Of a stretch of DNA of 57,109 nucleotides, positions 27,021-35,526 are shown one piece after another; within the stretch, counting starts at the first letter, position 1, and every line of letters begins with the position of its first letter. The position numbers and the translations under genes are program-made. Below the pieces are notes generated by a model. The model was not told where the DNA came from. It did not search any database and saw only the letters and a program-made list of their open reading frames with translations. This DNA is from Beijerinckiaceae bacterium. GTDB taxonomy: Bacteria; Pseudomonadota; Alphaproteobacteria; Rhizobiales; Beijerinckiaceae. The stretch spans positions 1 through 57,109 of the forward strand of contig CANGFT010000021.1 in the NCBI GenBank assembly GCA_947453205.1. The letters are read 5' to 3'.

Positions 27021-28214
27021 TCAAGCGTCCAGCCCGCATTGGTGGGACATCCTGATTTCTGCTTGCCGCTGCGCCGAGTCCAGGATGGCGAAGCAGACCT
27101 CCATCGTGGCCATGGCCCATGCGCCTCCGTGCAGCGGCGCCTTGTTGTCGAAGACGGCGGCACACAGTTCGTCCATCACCTCGCTGCGCGGCACGCGCGG
27201 CGGCTCCAGCGCCTCGAAACGGCGTGTGGAATCGCCGTAGATCATGACCCCATGGGGCTGCGGACGCAAATCCCCGCGCTCGCAGGAGGCGACGAGCAGG
27301 CCGAAATGCTGGTGCCAGCGTGTCGCGGGATTGACGCCGTGGGGCGGGGCGTAGCGGGCGCCGCCATAGTTGAGCTGCTGCTTGAGCTCAAGCTCGGCCT
27401 GCGCGCCCAGCCCCTGCAGCGCCGCGCGCGCCCCGCCATAGCGTTCGGGATCCTTGCGCTGGCCGCTTTCGGCGATCCAGTCGCAGAATTCGTCCGTGTC
27501 GAAATGACCGTAGCCGCTGTAGGAGATCGCGGCGCTGACGTCGTTCTCGAAGGTGAGGAAGGCCTGATAGGCGCCCTCCGTGGGCCGCGCGGCGTCCCAT
27601 ACGCCGACGCTGGCCCGCACGCTCTTCACCCGCCCGCCCGCGATCAGTCTGACATTGTCGACCTGATGGGGCGCCTGGTTGAAGATCACGCCGCCGCCTT
27701 CGGGGGTGCGCAGCTCCTCGGGGCGGCGCGGGCGGTAGAGGAAGTCGGTGAACTGCATGGCGTTGATCATGCGGAGCCGGCCAATTTCGCCGGACGCCAC
27801 GATCTCTCTCGCGCGCGCGATGGGCCGGTCGAAACTGTGGCTGTGGCCGACCACCATATGCACCCCGCCGCGCTGCGCCGCCTCGATCATGGCGGCGCAA
27901 TCGTCGATCGACAGGGCCATGGGCTTTTCCACCAGCACATGCTTGCCGTTGCGCGCCGCCGACTCGACATTGGCGCGGTGGAACTGATGGGGCGTGGAGA
28001 TATAGATGGCGTCGATGTCCGGGCTCGCGCACATGGCCTCCACCGTGGCGAAGCTGCGCCCCTCGAAATCCCGCTCGAACTGCGCGCGGGCCTCGGCGCG
28101 CGGATCCGCGCCCGCCACGATCGCGATGCGCTCATCCCCCGCCAGGGTCGGCAGCATCAGGCTGAAGGCGCGGCCAAGGCCGGCGACGCCGAGGCGCAGC
28201 TTTCTGTGTTCCAT
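27021..28214 (-). CDS. Gfo/Idh/MocA-family NAD(P)-dependent dehydrogenase
   Basis: A 397-residue oxidoreductase with an N-terminal Rossmann fold (G-V-A-G-L-G-R-A-F) and the family signature V-E-K-P-M-A-L-S (about residue 95). A substrate loop around N-Q-A-P-H-Q-V-D-N carries the usual catalytic His (H-Q-V-D). The family includes the phthalate cis-dihydrodiol dehydrogenase Pht4. Immediately downstream of a Rieske-type reductase gene (14-bp gap), rearomatising dehydrogenation of a cis-diol carboxylate is a reasonable inference. Other sugar or cyclitol oxidations cannot be excluded. Confidence 0.9.
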   Translation of the reverse strand: MEHRKLRLGVAGLGRAFSLMLPTLAGDERIAIVAGADPRAEARAQFERDFEGRSFATVEAMCASPDIDAIYISTPHQFHRANVESAARNGKHVLVEKPMALSIDDCAAMIEAAQRGGVHMVVGHSHSFDRPIARAREIVASGEIGRLRMINAMQFTDFLYRPRRPEELRTPEGGGVIFNQAPHQVDNVRLIAGGRVKSVRASVGVWDAARPTEGAYQAFLTFENDVSAAISYSGYGHFDTDEFCDWIAESGQRKDPERYGGARAALQGLGAQAELELKQQLNYGGARYAPPHGVNPATRWHQHFGLLVASCERGDLRPQPHGVMIYGDSTRRFEALEPPRVPRSEVMDELCAAVFDNKAPLHGGAWAMATMEVCFAILDSAQRQAEIRMSHQCGLDA

Positions 28215-28228
28215 CGGGCCTGCTCCGT

Positions 28229-29200
28229 TCAGAGGTCGAGGACCAGCGTGTCGGATTTCGCCCGCGACACGCAGATCATGACATTGCCCGCATGCTCGCG
28301 TTCCGTGAGCACGAGGTCGCGGTGCTCGGCCTCGCCTTCCAGCAGCTTCGTGCGGCAGGCCCCGCAGGCGCCGCTCTCGCAGGAGCTGGAGACGGGAACC
28401 CCTTCCGCGCGCAAGGTGTCGAGGATCGAGACATCCGCGGGAATCTCAAGGCTGCGCCCGGACCGGGCGAGGCGTACGGTGAAGGGTTTGTCGTCGGGCT
28501 TGTGGGCGGGTTTGGAGGAGCCGAAGTCTTCAAAATGAACGGCGGCGCTTGACCAGTGCCCGCTCATGTCGCGCACCGCCTCCATCAGGGGGCGCGGGCC
28601 GCAGCAATAGAGATGCCGCCCCATGGGCTTTTCGAGGATCGGCCAGAGGTCGAGGGATTGCGAGATGTCGCCGTGATCGTGATGGATGACCACCTGACCG
28701 GCATAGGCCGAGGATTTCAGCTCCTCGCGAAAGGCGGTGAGGTCCGGCTCGCGGGTGAGATAATAGAGCTTGAACCGGCCTGCGCCCGTGTTCTTGAGAT
28801 GCTGCATCATGGAATAGATGGGCGTGATGCCGATGCCCCCGGCGATGAAGAGATGGTTCTGCACGCTCTTGGCCAGCGGGAAATCATTGCGGGGCTCGCC
28901 GACGTCGATCATGTCGCCCACCTGCGCCTCGCGCGTGAGCGACAGGGAGCCGCCTGTGCCGGGATCCTCGCGTTTGACGGCGATGACATAGCGGTCGCGC
29001 TCGTCAGGATCGTTGCAGAGCGAATATTTGCGGATGAGCCCGCAGGGGGTGCGCAGGCTCACATGGGCGCCGGGGGTGAATTCCGGCAGATCGGCGCCAT
29101 CGGGGCGGGTCAGCTCGAAGCGGAAAATATCGCGCGCGATCTCCTGCCTTGCGGCGATGCGCAGGGACAGCGTGGCGGTGTCGAAGGCGGGGCTGGACAT
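28229..29200 (-). CDS. PDR/VanB-type ferredoxin reductase for a Rieske oxygenase
   Basis: A 323-residue three-domain reductase. FMN-binding barrel with R57-K-Y-S-L; NAD-binding domain with G121-G-I-G-I-T-P and Y-C-C-G-P; C-terminal plant-type [2Fe-2S] with C274, C279, C282 and C310. This FMN-NAD-ferredoxin order is that of phthalate dioxygenase reductase and VanB. The start at 29200 (MSSPAFD) has GGAG about 6 nt upstream; a longer frame lacks one. It is divergent from the Rieske oxygenase gene at 29407, its evident partner, and 14 bp upstream of the Gfo/Idh gene. Confidence 0.95.
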   Translation of the reverse strand: MSSPAFDTATLSLRIAARQEIARDIFRFELTRPDGADLPEFTPGAHVSLRTPCGLIRKYSLCNDPDERDRYVIAVKREDPGTGGSLSLTREAQVGDMIDVGEPRNDFPLAKSVQNHLFIAGGIGITPIYSMMQHLKNTGAGRFKLYYLTREPDLTAFREELKSSAYAGQVVIHHDHGDISQSLDLWPILEKPMGRHLYCCGPRPLMEAVRDMSGHWSSAAVHFEDFGSSKPAHKPDDKPFTVRLARSGRSLEIPADVSILDTLRAEGVPVSSSCESGACGACRTKLLEGEAEHRDLVLTEREHAGNVMICVSRAKSDTLVLDL

Positions 29201-29406
29201 GGGTCGCTCCGGCGCCGGCGCCGGATGTGGCGCCGCAGGTTGGTGGCGGAAGTTAGAAGCCTCATTCGGCGGGTACAAGAGGGTGGGCGCGCAAATATGG
29301 GCTCGCCGCAGGCCCGTATATCGACAGGAGCCTTCAGGCGTGCTATCCGTCTTAGAGGCCTAAGATGTTGCGCGTCAAGGCGCGCGGCTATGCGCAGGAG
29401 GAGCCC

Positions 29407-30714
29407 ATGCTCACCAAAGAGGAAAATATCGCCCTCACCCATATCGAGGGCGATGCGCCCATGGGCGGCGTGATGCGCCGACACTGGCTGCCCGCCTGCC
29501 TCTCCGAGGAGGTCGCCGAGCCCGACTGCGATCCGGTCAAGATCCGCCTTCTGGGCGAGGATCTCGTGGTCTTCCGCGATTCCGAGGGCCGCGTTGGCGT
29601 GCTCGATGAATTCTGCCCGCACCGCAAGGCCTCGCTCGCCTTCGGCCGCAACGAGGAATGCGGCCTGCGCTGCCTCTACCACGGCTGGAAGTTCGATGTG
29701 GACGGCAACACCGTCGACATGTCGTCGGAGCCGCCCGAGAGCACGCTCAAGGAGAAGGTGAAGCAGAAGGCCTATCCGACCCATGAGGCCGCCGGCTTCA
29801 TCTGGGTCTATATGGGCCCGGCCAATGAAATGCCCGCCTTCGATCCGCCGGTCTTCCAGCCGACGCCTGACACGCGCATCGCGATCTCCAGGGTGATTGT
29901 GGATTGCAACTGGGCGCAGATTCTCGAAGGCGCCATCGACTCCGCTCATTCCTCGACGCTGCATTCATCGGACATGGTGCCCGCGCGCGTCGATGGCGCG
30001 AAGGCGACGGACAACAACTGGCTGCGCCCCTCCACCGACAAGGCGCCGCGCCTTTTCGTCGACCGCACCGCCTTCGGTTTCCGTTATTCGGCCATCCGGC
30101 GCCCCATCAACAACGCCGCGACCCATGACTATGTGCGCACGACTTTGTTCATCGCGCCCTACACAGTCCAGATACCCTCCAACAACATGTATAACATCGC
30201 CATCCTGCATGTGCCGATCGACAACACCCATACGGCCTTCCACTTCATCGCCTGGGGCGGGGTGAATACGCCCAGCACCGAAAGCTGGCGCAAGTTCCTG
30301 CATGCGCAGGTCGGCATCGACGTGGACAAGAGCTTCCGCAAGGTGCGCACCCTCGCCAATAACTATCTGCAGGACCGGCAGGCCATGCGGCTCGGCAATT
30401 TCACGGGCGTGCCGGGCATTCCCAATCAGGACATCGTGATGTGGGAGACCATCGGCGCCATCGCGGACCGCAGCGACGAGATTCTTGGCGCGAGCGATCT
30501 GGCCATCGTCGAGTTCCGCCGCCAGATGGTCGAGGCCGCCGCAACCTTCGCAGCCACCGGCAAGGCCATCGGCGCCCATGAGGGCCGCGTGCCCCACGGC
30601 AAGCTTCATTCCTTCGAGGGCGTGGTGCAGAAGGGCTATGATTGGCGCACGCTGGGCTGTTCACCAGAAGAGCTTGCGTGGAACGCTGCGCATCATGCGA
30701 ACGCCGCTGAATGA
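29407..30714 (+). CDS. Rieske non-haem iron oxygenase, phthalate 4,5-dioxygenase-like alpha subunit
   Basis: A 435-residue oxygenase. Rieske [2Fe-2S] ligands C70-P-H72 and C89-L-Y-H92; mononuclear iron site E174-G-A-I-D178-S-A-H181-S-S-T-L-H186, where D178 bridges adjacent subunits. The overall pattern is that of the phthalate dioxygenase/toluate O-demethylase group, which uses a PDR-type reductase directly. The start at 29407 follows AGGAGGAG; a longer frame from 29365 lacks support. It is the only plus-strand gene between 19.7 and 36.3 kb, so it has its own promoter in the 206-bp divergent region. The substrate is probably an aromatic carboxylate. Confidence 0.94.
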   Translation: MLTKEENIALTHIEGDAPMGGVMRRHWLPACLSEEVAEPDCDPVKIRLLGEDLVVFRDSEGRVGVLDEFCPHRKASLAFGRNEECGLRCLYHGWKFDVDGNTVDMSSEPPESTLKEKVKQKAYPTHEAAGFIWVYMGPANEMPAFDPPVFQPTPDTRIAISRVIVDCNWAQILEGAIDSAHSSTLHSSDMVPARVDGAKATDNNWLRPSTDKAPRLFVDRTAFGFRYSAIRRPINNAATHDYVRTTLFIAPYTVQIPSNNMYNIAILHVPIDNTHTAFHFIAWGGVNTPSTESWRKFLHAQVGIDVDKSFRKVRTLANNYLQDRQAMRLGNFTGVPGIPNQDIVMWETIGAIADRSDEILGASDLAIVEFRRQMVEAAATFAATGKAIGAHEGRVPHGKLHSFEGVVQKGYDWRTLGCSPEELAWNAAHHANAAE

Positions 30715-30733
30715 AGGCGCCGCTTTAAACACG

Positions 30734-30762
30734 AAAGCCCCGACCGCAAGGCCGGGGCTTTT
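30734..30762. terminator. Bidirectional terminator between Rieske oxygenase and nadC
   Basis: AAAGCCCCG (30734-30742) pairs with CGGGGCTTT (30753-30761), with T-runs on both strands. It sits 20 bp after the oxygenase stop and 23 bp after the nadC stop, so it can serve both convergent transcripts. Confidence 0.9.
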
Positions 30763-30784
30763 GCATGGGGGGCTTCCCGCCTCG

Positions 30785-31642
30785 TCAGTCGATGACGATG
30801 TCGAGGCCGAGGTCGAGGATGGGCGCCGAATGGGTGAGGGCGCCGGATGAGACGAGGTCGACGCCGGTTTCGGCGATGACCTTCACAGTTTCGAGATTGA
30901 CGCCGCCGGAGGCCTCGAGCTTCACGCGGCCAGCCGACATCTTTACAGCCTCGCGCATCATGTCCACGCTCATATTGTCGATCAGGCAGAAGTCCGCGCC
31001 TTCATCCAGCACTTCGCGCAGCTGATCGAGAGTGTCGACCTCGATTTCGATCTTCACGAGATGGCCCACAAAGGCCTTCGCGGCGCGCAGGGCCTCGCGC
31101 ACGCCGCCGCAGACGGCGATGTGGTTGTCCTTGATGAGCACGGCGTCGTCGAGGCCGAAGCGATGGTTCATGGCGCCGCCGCAGCGCACCGCATATTTTT
31201 CAAAGGCGCGCAGGCCCGGCGTCGTCTTGCGGGTGCAGCAGATATTGGCGTTGGTGTGGGCGACGAGGTCCACATATTTCGCCGTCAGCGTCGCGATGCC
31301 CGACATGCGCGACATATAGTTCAGCGCGGTGCGCTCGGCGGTGAGGATCGCGCGGGCGTCGCCAGACACGCGGGCCACGGGCGTGCGGTTGCCCGGAACT
31401 TTCGCGCCATCCTCGACCAGCGCTTCGAAGCGCACGCTCGGGTCGATGGCGCGGAAGACGGCTTCGGCGACGGGCAGGCCGCAGACGACGCCGGGCTTGC
31501 GCACGGCGAGCACGGAGGTCGCCTGCTTGCCCGGCGGAATCGTCGCCAGCGTGGTGATGTCGCCCGCGCGGCCGAGATCCTCGTCGAGCGCGGCGCGCAC
31601 GGCGTTTTCGAGATAGATCGGGTTGAAGAAGCTCATGGCCAT
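30785..31642 (-). CDS. nadC: Nicotinate-nucleotide pyrophosphorylase (quinolinate phosphoribosyltransferase)
   Basis: A 285-residue protein with the NadC signatures: E-D-L-G-R-A-G-D-I-T-T near the N-terminus, T-A-E-R-T-A-L-N-Y, CTRKTTPGLRAFEKYAVRCGG, H-R-F-G-L-D-D-A-V-L-I-K-D-N-H and the C-terminal E-A-S-G-G-V-N. It converts quinolinate and PRPP to nicotinate mononucleotide, CO2 and PPi. AGGGGAG precedes the ATG. It starts 16 bp after the Pht5-like decarboxylase gene, clearly co-transcribed, and no nadA or nadB is nearby. A biosynthetic gene stranded in a catabolic cluster, or a paralogue with a role in pyridine-carboxylate metabolism, are both possible. Confidence 0.94.
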   Translation of the reverse strand: MAMSFFNPIYLENAVRAALDEDLGRAGDITTLATIPPGKQATSVLAVRKPGVVCGLPVAEAVFRAIDPSVRFEALVEDGAKVPGNRTPVARVSGDARAILTAERTALNYMSRMSGIATLTAKYVDLVAHTNANICCTRKTTPGLRAFEKYAVRCGGAMNHRFGLDDAVLIKDNHIAVCGGVREALRAAKAFVGHLVKIEIEVDTLDQLREVLDEGADFCLIDNMSVDMMREAVKMSAGRVKLEASGGVNLETVKVIAETGVDLVSSGALTHSAPILDLGLDIVID

Positions 31643-31658
31643 GATTTTCGCTCCCCTG

Positions 31659-32642
31659 TCAGACGCGGAAGCCGCCGCGCTTGCGGCCCTGGGACACGTT
31701 CAGGAACAGTTCGTCCAGCGGCCAGCGGCGCTTCAACATGCCCTGTTCATGCGAATAGCCGACGAGCGTGTCGAGGTTGTGGCGGTTGGCGTCGGAGAGC
31801 CCGTATTCCCAGGGGTCTTCGCCCAGCAGCCTGCGCTGCTCCTCGAGGGCGTGGCGATACCAGGCGAGCGGGGCGATGCGCGGGTTGAACATGCGCTTCA
31901 TGCCGATGGCCTTGGCCTTGTCGAAGGCCTTGTACAGATTGACGGGCACCCAGGGGTAGCGCTCGACGATCTCGCGCTTGATCCCCATGACATGCATGAT
32001 CGGGAAGATGCCGGTCTTCTTGAAGTAGCTTTCCTCCTCGGCCTTGTAGTCGTCGAAGAGGCGCCCGACATTCGGATCGCCCTGCAGATAGGGCTCGATG
32101 ATGTCGGAGTGGATGACGGCGTCGAGCTCGCCCGCGACCAGCATCTCTTCAAGCGTCTGGTCGTCCGAAAGGCGCGTCCATTTCAGGTCGGGCGCAGGTG
32201 TGAACTCCACATCCTCGTCGATCTCGGAATGCCAGTGGATCGACTTGTGGGGCACGCCATATTCATGTTCGAGAATGCCGCGCATCCACAAGATCGCGCT
32301 GACCTGAAAGGACTTCACGCCGACCTTCTTGCCGATGAGATCCTTGGGGCTGCGGATGCCCTTCTTCGTGTTCACGAAGACGAATTCATGGCGGAAGCGG
32401 CGATGCAGGAAGACGGGGATGCCCTCGATCTCCATGCCATTGTCGCGCGCCAGCAGATAGGAGGACGCCGAGACCTCCGCCACATCGAATTCGCGGTTGC
32501 GCAGGAAACGCCAGTGGCGGGTGCTGGAATCGATGTCGGTGAGGACGGTCAGATCGACGCCATCCACCTTGACCGCGCCCTCCTTGAGCGCGCGAACGAT
32601 TTCATAATCGCCACAAGCCAGCGTCAGATGGATGTTCGACAT
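31659..32642 (-). CDS. 4,5-dihydroxyphthalate decarboxylase-like protein (Pht5-like)
   Basis: A 327-residue protein with a periplasmic-binding-protein fold but no signal peptide. The start at 32642 (MSNIHLTLACGDYEIVRAL) is preceded by AAGGGGAA. It shows the Pht5-type features L-A-C-G-D-Y, T-D-I-D-S-S-T-R-H-W-R-F-L-R-N-R-E-F-D, D-L-I-G-K-K-V-G-V-K-S-F and H-V-M-G-I-K-R. Pht5 decarboxylates 4,5-dihydroxyphthalate to protocatechuate, and lack of a signal peptide fits a cytoplasmic enzyme. With the nearby Rieske oxygenase, reductase and Gfo/Idh dehydrogenase it completes a phthalate-like module. The exact substrate remains unproven. Confidence 0.85.
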   Translation of the reverse strand: MSNIHLTLACGDYEIVRALKEGAVKVDGVDLTVLTDIDSSTRHWRFLRNREFDVAEVSASSYLLARDNGMEIEGIPVFLHRRFRHEFVFVNTKKGIRSPKDLIGKKVGVKSFQVSAILWMRGILEHEYGVPHKSIHWHSEIDEDVEFTPAPDLKWTRLSDDQTLEEMLVAGELDAVIHSDIIEPYLQGDPNVGRLFDDYKAEEESYFKKTGIFPIMHVMGIKREIVERYPWVPVNLYKAFDKAKAIGMKRMFNPRIAPLAWYRHALEEQRRLLGEDPWEYGLSDANRHNLDTLVGYSHEQGMLKRRWPLDELFLNVSQGRKRGGFRV

Positions 32643-32682
32643 GCGGTTCCCCTTGGATTTCACGGCTGGAGTTTGTAAGCAG

Positions 32683-32708
32683 AAAAGCTCCCCTCCGCGG
32701 AGGGGAGC
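32683..32708 (-). terminator. Terminator after the bicupin gene
   Basis: A 22-bp perfect palindrome (GCTCCCCTCCG followed by CGGAGGGGAGC, 32687-32708) is followed on the minus strand by TTTTCTG. It lies about 22 bp after the bicupin stop and separates it from the decarboxylase-nadC pair. Confidence 0.85.
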
Positions 32709-32730
32709 CTGCCTGATGGGCGTCTGAGCC

Positions 32731-33840
32731 TTACTTCGTGAAGAATTTGTCCATCTTCTGCTCGACGCCGTATTTCCTCGTCTCCTCGATCCAGATCTGC
32801 TGGATGCGCGGATCCTGATCGTCATATTCGTACTGGTCGCCGCCTTCCTTGATGCTGGTGGAGACAGCGCCCTTTTCGCCGGGCTTGAGGCCGAGCAGCG
32901 AGCGGCGCTGCTGCACGGTCAGCGGATAGCGCAGGCCGCCGACGCCCGTGGCGAGATAACGCGCAGGCTCCGGGCTCGTGTTGAAGTGCTGGTGGAACTG
33001 CTGATCGGCGGGCGGGAACACGACGCCATGCTTCCAGTCAATGCGCAGGAAGTCCTGATCCTTGTCGAACCACAGCAGGGAATAGCCGTGGCCGGTCACG
33101 CACATGACGTGGAAGCCCGGACCATGGCGATGGCCCTTCTTGTAGGTGCCGACCGGCATTTCCGAGATATGGGCGTGCATGGTGCCGTCCGCGAGGACGA
33201 ACATGATGTTGGTGCCGCCGGCGCCGCGATCGCCCCAGCTCTTCAGCTCGATGCCCGCGAGGTCGGGAACGAAGTTCGTCTCCCACATATGGTTGCCCGG
33301 CCGCACGGTGATGAGGTCGCCCTCGCCGCTGTAGTAGCCGCTCTTGCCGGCGCGTTCGGAGAAATCGAAGGTGGTGTCGAAGACGAATTTCTCGTTATGG
33401 AAGGTGTTCATCACCAGCGGCATGTCGGTGGTGGTGACCAGCAGAGCGCGCTCGCGTCCGCTTGAATTGAAGTGCCGGTGCTTGGCGTTCAGCGGAATGG
33501 CGAAGAGGCTTTTCGGACCCCATTCGAAGCTGCGCTTGGTTCCGTCGGCGAGCTCGACCTGCGTCGAACCTGTGCCTTCCAGCACATAGTAGACGTCTTC
33601 GTAGAGATGGCGCTGGGGCTCTGTGGAGCCGCCCGGCGGCAGCTCCATCAGGAACATGTTGCAGAAGTCGCCGCGGCCCTTGAGATGCACGGCGGCGCCC
33701 TTGACGCCGATGCGCGGCCACAGCTTCATCTCGACCTTGAAGAGATCGATGCCATAGTCCTCGGTGACCGGCAGGCCTTCCTTGGCGATCCAGTCGAGAT
33801 AGGGGTCGATGCCGTAGCGGGCGGGGGTGCTTTCGCTCAT
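32731..33840 (-). CDS. Bicupin protein, possible ring-cleaving or modifying iron enzyme
   Basis: A 369-residue protein with two cupin domains. The N-terminal one (about 60-130) has a weakened metal site: Q76-R-H78 in place of HxH, with E81, then H121/H123. The C-terminal one (about 218-290) has H237-R-H239 and H244 where Glu is usual, then H283/H285, a three- to four-His site like that of gentisate-type dioxygenases. The start at 33840 follows AAGGAT. It lies 16 bp after the eutA-like gene. A catalytic role in aromatic ring cleavage is an inference; a sensor or isomerase role is possible. Confidence 0.82.
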   Translation of the reverse strand: MSESTPARYGIDPYLDWIAKEGLPVTEDYGIDLFKVEMKLWPRIGVKGAAVHLKGRGDFCNMFLMELPPGGSTEPQRHLYEDVYYVLEGTGSTQVELADGTKRSFEWGPKSLFAIPLNAKHRHFNSSGRERALLVTTTDMPLVMNTFHNEKFVFDTTFDFSERAGKSGYYSGEGDLITVRPGNHMWETNFVPDLAGIELKSWGDRGAGGTNIMFVLADGTMHAHISEMPVGTYKKGHRHGPGFHVMCVTGHGYSLLWFDKDQDFLRIDWKHGVVFPPADQQFHQHFNTSPEPARYLATGVGGLRYPLTVQQRRSLLGLKPGEKGAVSTSIKEGGDQYEYDDQDPRIQQIWIEETRKYGVEQKMDKFFTK

Positions 33841-33856
33841 GGTTCTATCCTTGGGG

Positions 33857-35362
33857 TTATGAAAACAGCAGGGATTTGATGACGACGGGGACGACGCCCG
33901 GCGGCGTGATGAGCTCGCCGACGTCGACATAGTCGAGCTCCTGAAGCTGCACGCCGTCGATGGAGACGAGGTCTCCGGGGAAGTCGAGCTCCTTCACCAG
34001 CAGATTGCCCATGCTCTTGCCGACGTCGCCGTCGATCATCAGGAGCAGGAGGTCGTGACGCTTGCCGCCCGGCGCCGCCCCGTCAAGGATGCCCTTGGCG
34101 ATGGCGTGGAGGCGCTTGTATTCGGGGTCGCCCGCGAAGCTGAAGGAGACCGCCATGCGCCCGCCCGGGGGAATGTCGAGCTGCTCGGCCTTGTCGCGGA
34201 TCGCCTGCGCGATCGCGGCGGAATCGATCTCGCCTGACAGGTCGAGGCCGATGGGCGCCACGGGCACATTATGGACGGGAAGAGCGTCGCCCTTCGACAG
34301 GAAGATCGTCTTGCCGCTGACCTGCACGGTGAATTGCGAGGCGCCGATCACCGTGGCGCGGATGCGGTTGCCCGGATCGACCACCGCCACCTTGCTGCGC
34401 GCGCTGAGCAGGCGGCGCGTCTCCATGGCGATGATCTTGGCGATGTCGCCGAAGTCGCGGGTTTCCGTCTCGAAAATATATTCGGACACGCCGCCCGAGA
34501 AGGTGATGGCGTCCGGCGCCTTGCTGCGCGCCAGCGGCTCGGTGAGCTGCAGCTCGCGGCCAAGCGCGTCGAGCTCCGCGCCCGTGATCTGGTCGACCGC
34601 GATTTCGGCGAGGCGCGCGGCGATGCGTTGGCGCACCGCAGGATCGCCAAGCGTTTTGGCATCCGTGCCGATCCCCAGCTCGCGCGCGACGAGCCAGGCC
34701 GACTGGTCGACGCGCGTCCACTCGCCATTGGCGTCGGCCGCAAGCAGGCGACCACCCACGGCGAAAGCCGAAACGCTTTTGATGACGCCTTTTTCGATCT
34801 GGGCGAGCTTCGTCGTGCCGCCGCCGATGTCCACATGCAGCACCGTGCACTGGCGCTCGCGCGAGAGGGCCACCGCGCCCGAACCATGGGCGGCGAGGGT
34901 GCATTCGAGCTTGTGGCCCGCCGTGGCGCAGACGAATTTGCCCGCCTCGTTGGCGAAGAGTTCGTCGATGGCGCGCGCATTCTTGCGCTTGATCGCCTCG
35001 CCCGTGAGGATCACCGCGCCGCTGTCGATGTCGGCGCGCTTCACGCCAGCCTGCTTGTAGGCGTCATGGATGAAGTGATCGAGCGCATGGGCGTCGATGG
35101 AGCCGTCGGAGACGAAAGGCGTCAGCATGATCGGCGAGCGCCAGACGACCTCGCGATTGGTGACCACGAAGCGGCTCGACAGGCCCTGCGACTGGCGTTG
35201 CAGCGTGACCTTGGCGAAGAGCAGGTGGGAGGTGGAGCTGCCGATATCGATGCCGACCGTGTTCAGCTCGACGCTCTCCTGGCTCCAGATGAACTTGGCC
35301 ATCTCGGCCTTGTCGGCCTCGCTCAGTTGGGCGTGCTCGTGTTCGAAATCGATGTCGTGCAT
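33857..35362 (-). CDS. EutA-like ethanolamine ammonia-lyase reactivase (orphan)
   Basis: A 501-residue ASKHA ATPase-fold protein. It has the phosphate-1 motif V-G-I-D39-I-G-S-S-T-S, the segment G-A-V-I-L-T-G-E-A-I-K-R-K-N-A-R typical of EutA (about residue 117 on), phosphate-2 H-V-D-I-G-G-G-T-T-K and V-G-G-R-L-L. EutA exchanges damaged cobalamin bound to ethanolamine ammonia-lyase, using ATP. No eutB, eutC or other cobalamin lyase lies in the window. The ATG at 35362 has AGGGG about 7 nt upstream; a GTG three codons earlier is the alternative. It is 16 bp upstream of the bicupin gene, so the two are co-expressed. Its client here is unknown. Confidence 0.85.
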   Translation of the reverse strand: MHDIDFEHEHAQLSEADKAEMAKFIWSQESVELNTVGIDIGSSTSHLLFAKVTLQRQSQGLSSRFVVTNREVVWRSPIMLTPFVSDGSIDAHALDHFIHDAYKQAGVKRADIDSGAVILTGEAIKRKNARAIDELFANEAGKFVCATAGHKLECTLAAHGSGAVALSRERQCTVLHVDIGGGTTKLAQIEKGVIKSVSAFAVGGRLLAADANGEWTRVDQSAWLVARELGIGTDAKTLGDPAVRQRIAARLAEIAVDQITGAELDALGRELQLTEPLARSKAPDAITFSGGVSEYIFETETRDFGDIAKIIAMETRRLLSARSKVAVVDPGNRIRATVIGASQFTVQVSGKTIFLSKGDALPVHNVPVAPIGLDLSGEIDSAAIAQAIRDKAEQLDIPPGGRMAVSFSFAGDPEYKRLHAIAKGILDGAAPGGKRHDLLLLMIDGDVGKSMGNLLVKELDFPGDLVSIDGVQLQELDYVDVGELITPPGVVPVVIKSLLFS

Positions 35363-35485
35363 CCGTTCCACCCCTGGCCGGACGACTTGATGATCGCTCC
35401 GCCCTCGTTTCCGGCCATGGGCGCGCGCCCATGCATTTCCATTAGGTCTCTAAGTTCTAGCGGGAGGCACCGCCCTTGTCCACCG

Positions 35486-35517
35486 GGGCCGCGCCTGTTT
35501 TCCCTCGGGCGCGGCCC
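35486..35517. repeat. 10-bp GC-rich hairpin between class II aldolase and EutA-like genes
   Basis: GGGCCGCGCC and GGCGCGGCCC flank a 12-nt loop, just after the aldolase stop at 35527 on the minus strand. There is no T-run, so it is a possible but weak terminator. It suggests the EutA-like gene may have its own promoter in the 164-bp gap. Confidence 0.45.
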
Positions 35518-35526
35518 AAGATCGCG

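Noticed and set aside
33857-35362. Ethanolamine-utilisation locus
   Set aside because: Only an EutA-like protein is present. There is no EutB, EutC, EutD, EutE or microcompartment shell gene, so ethanolamine catabolism is not supported here.
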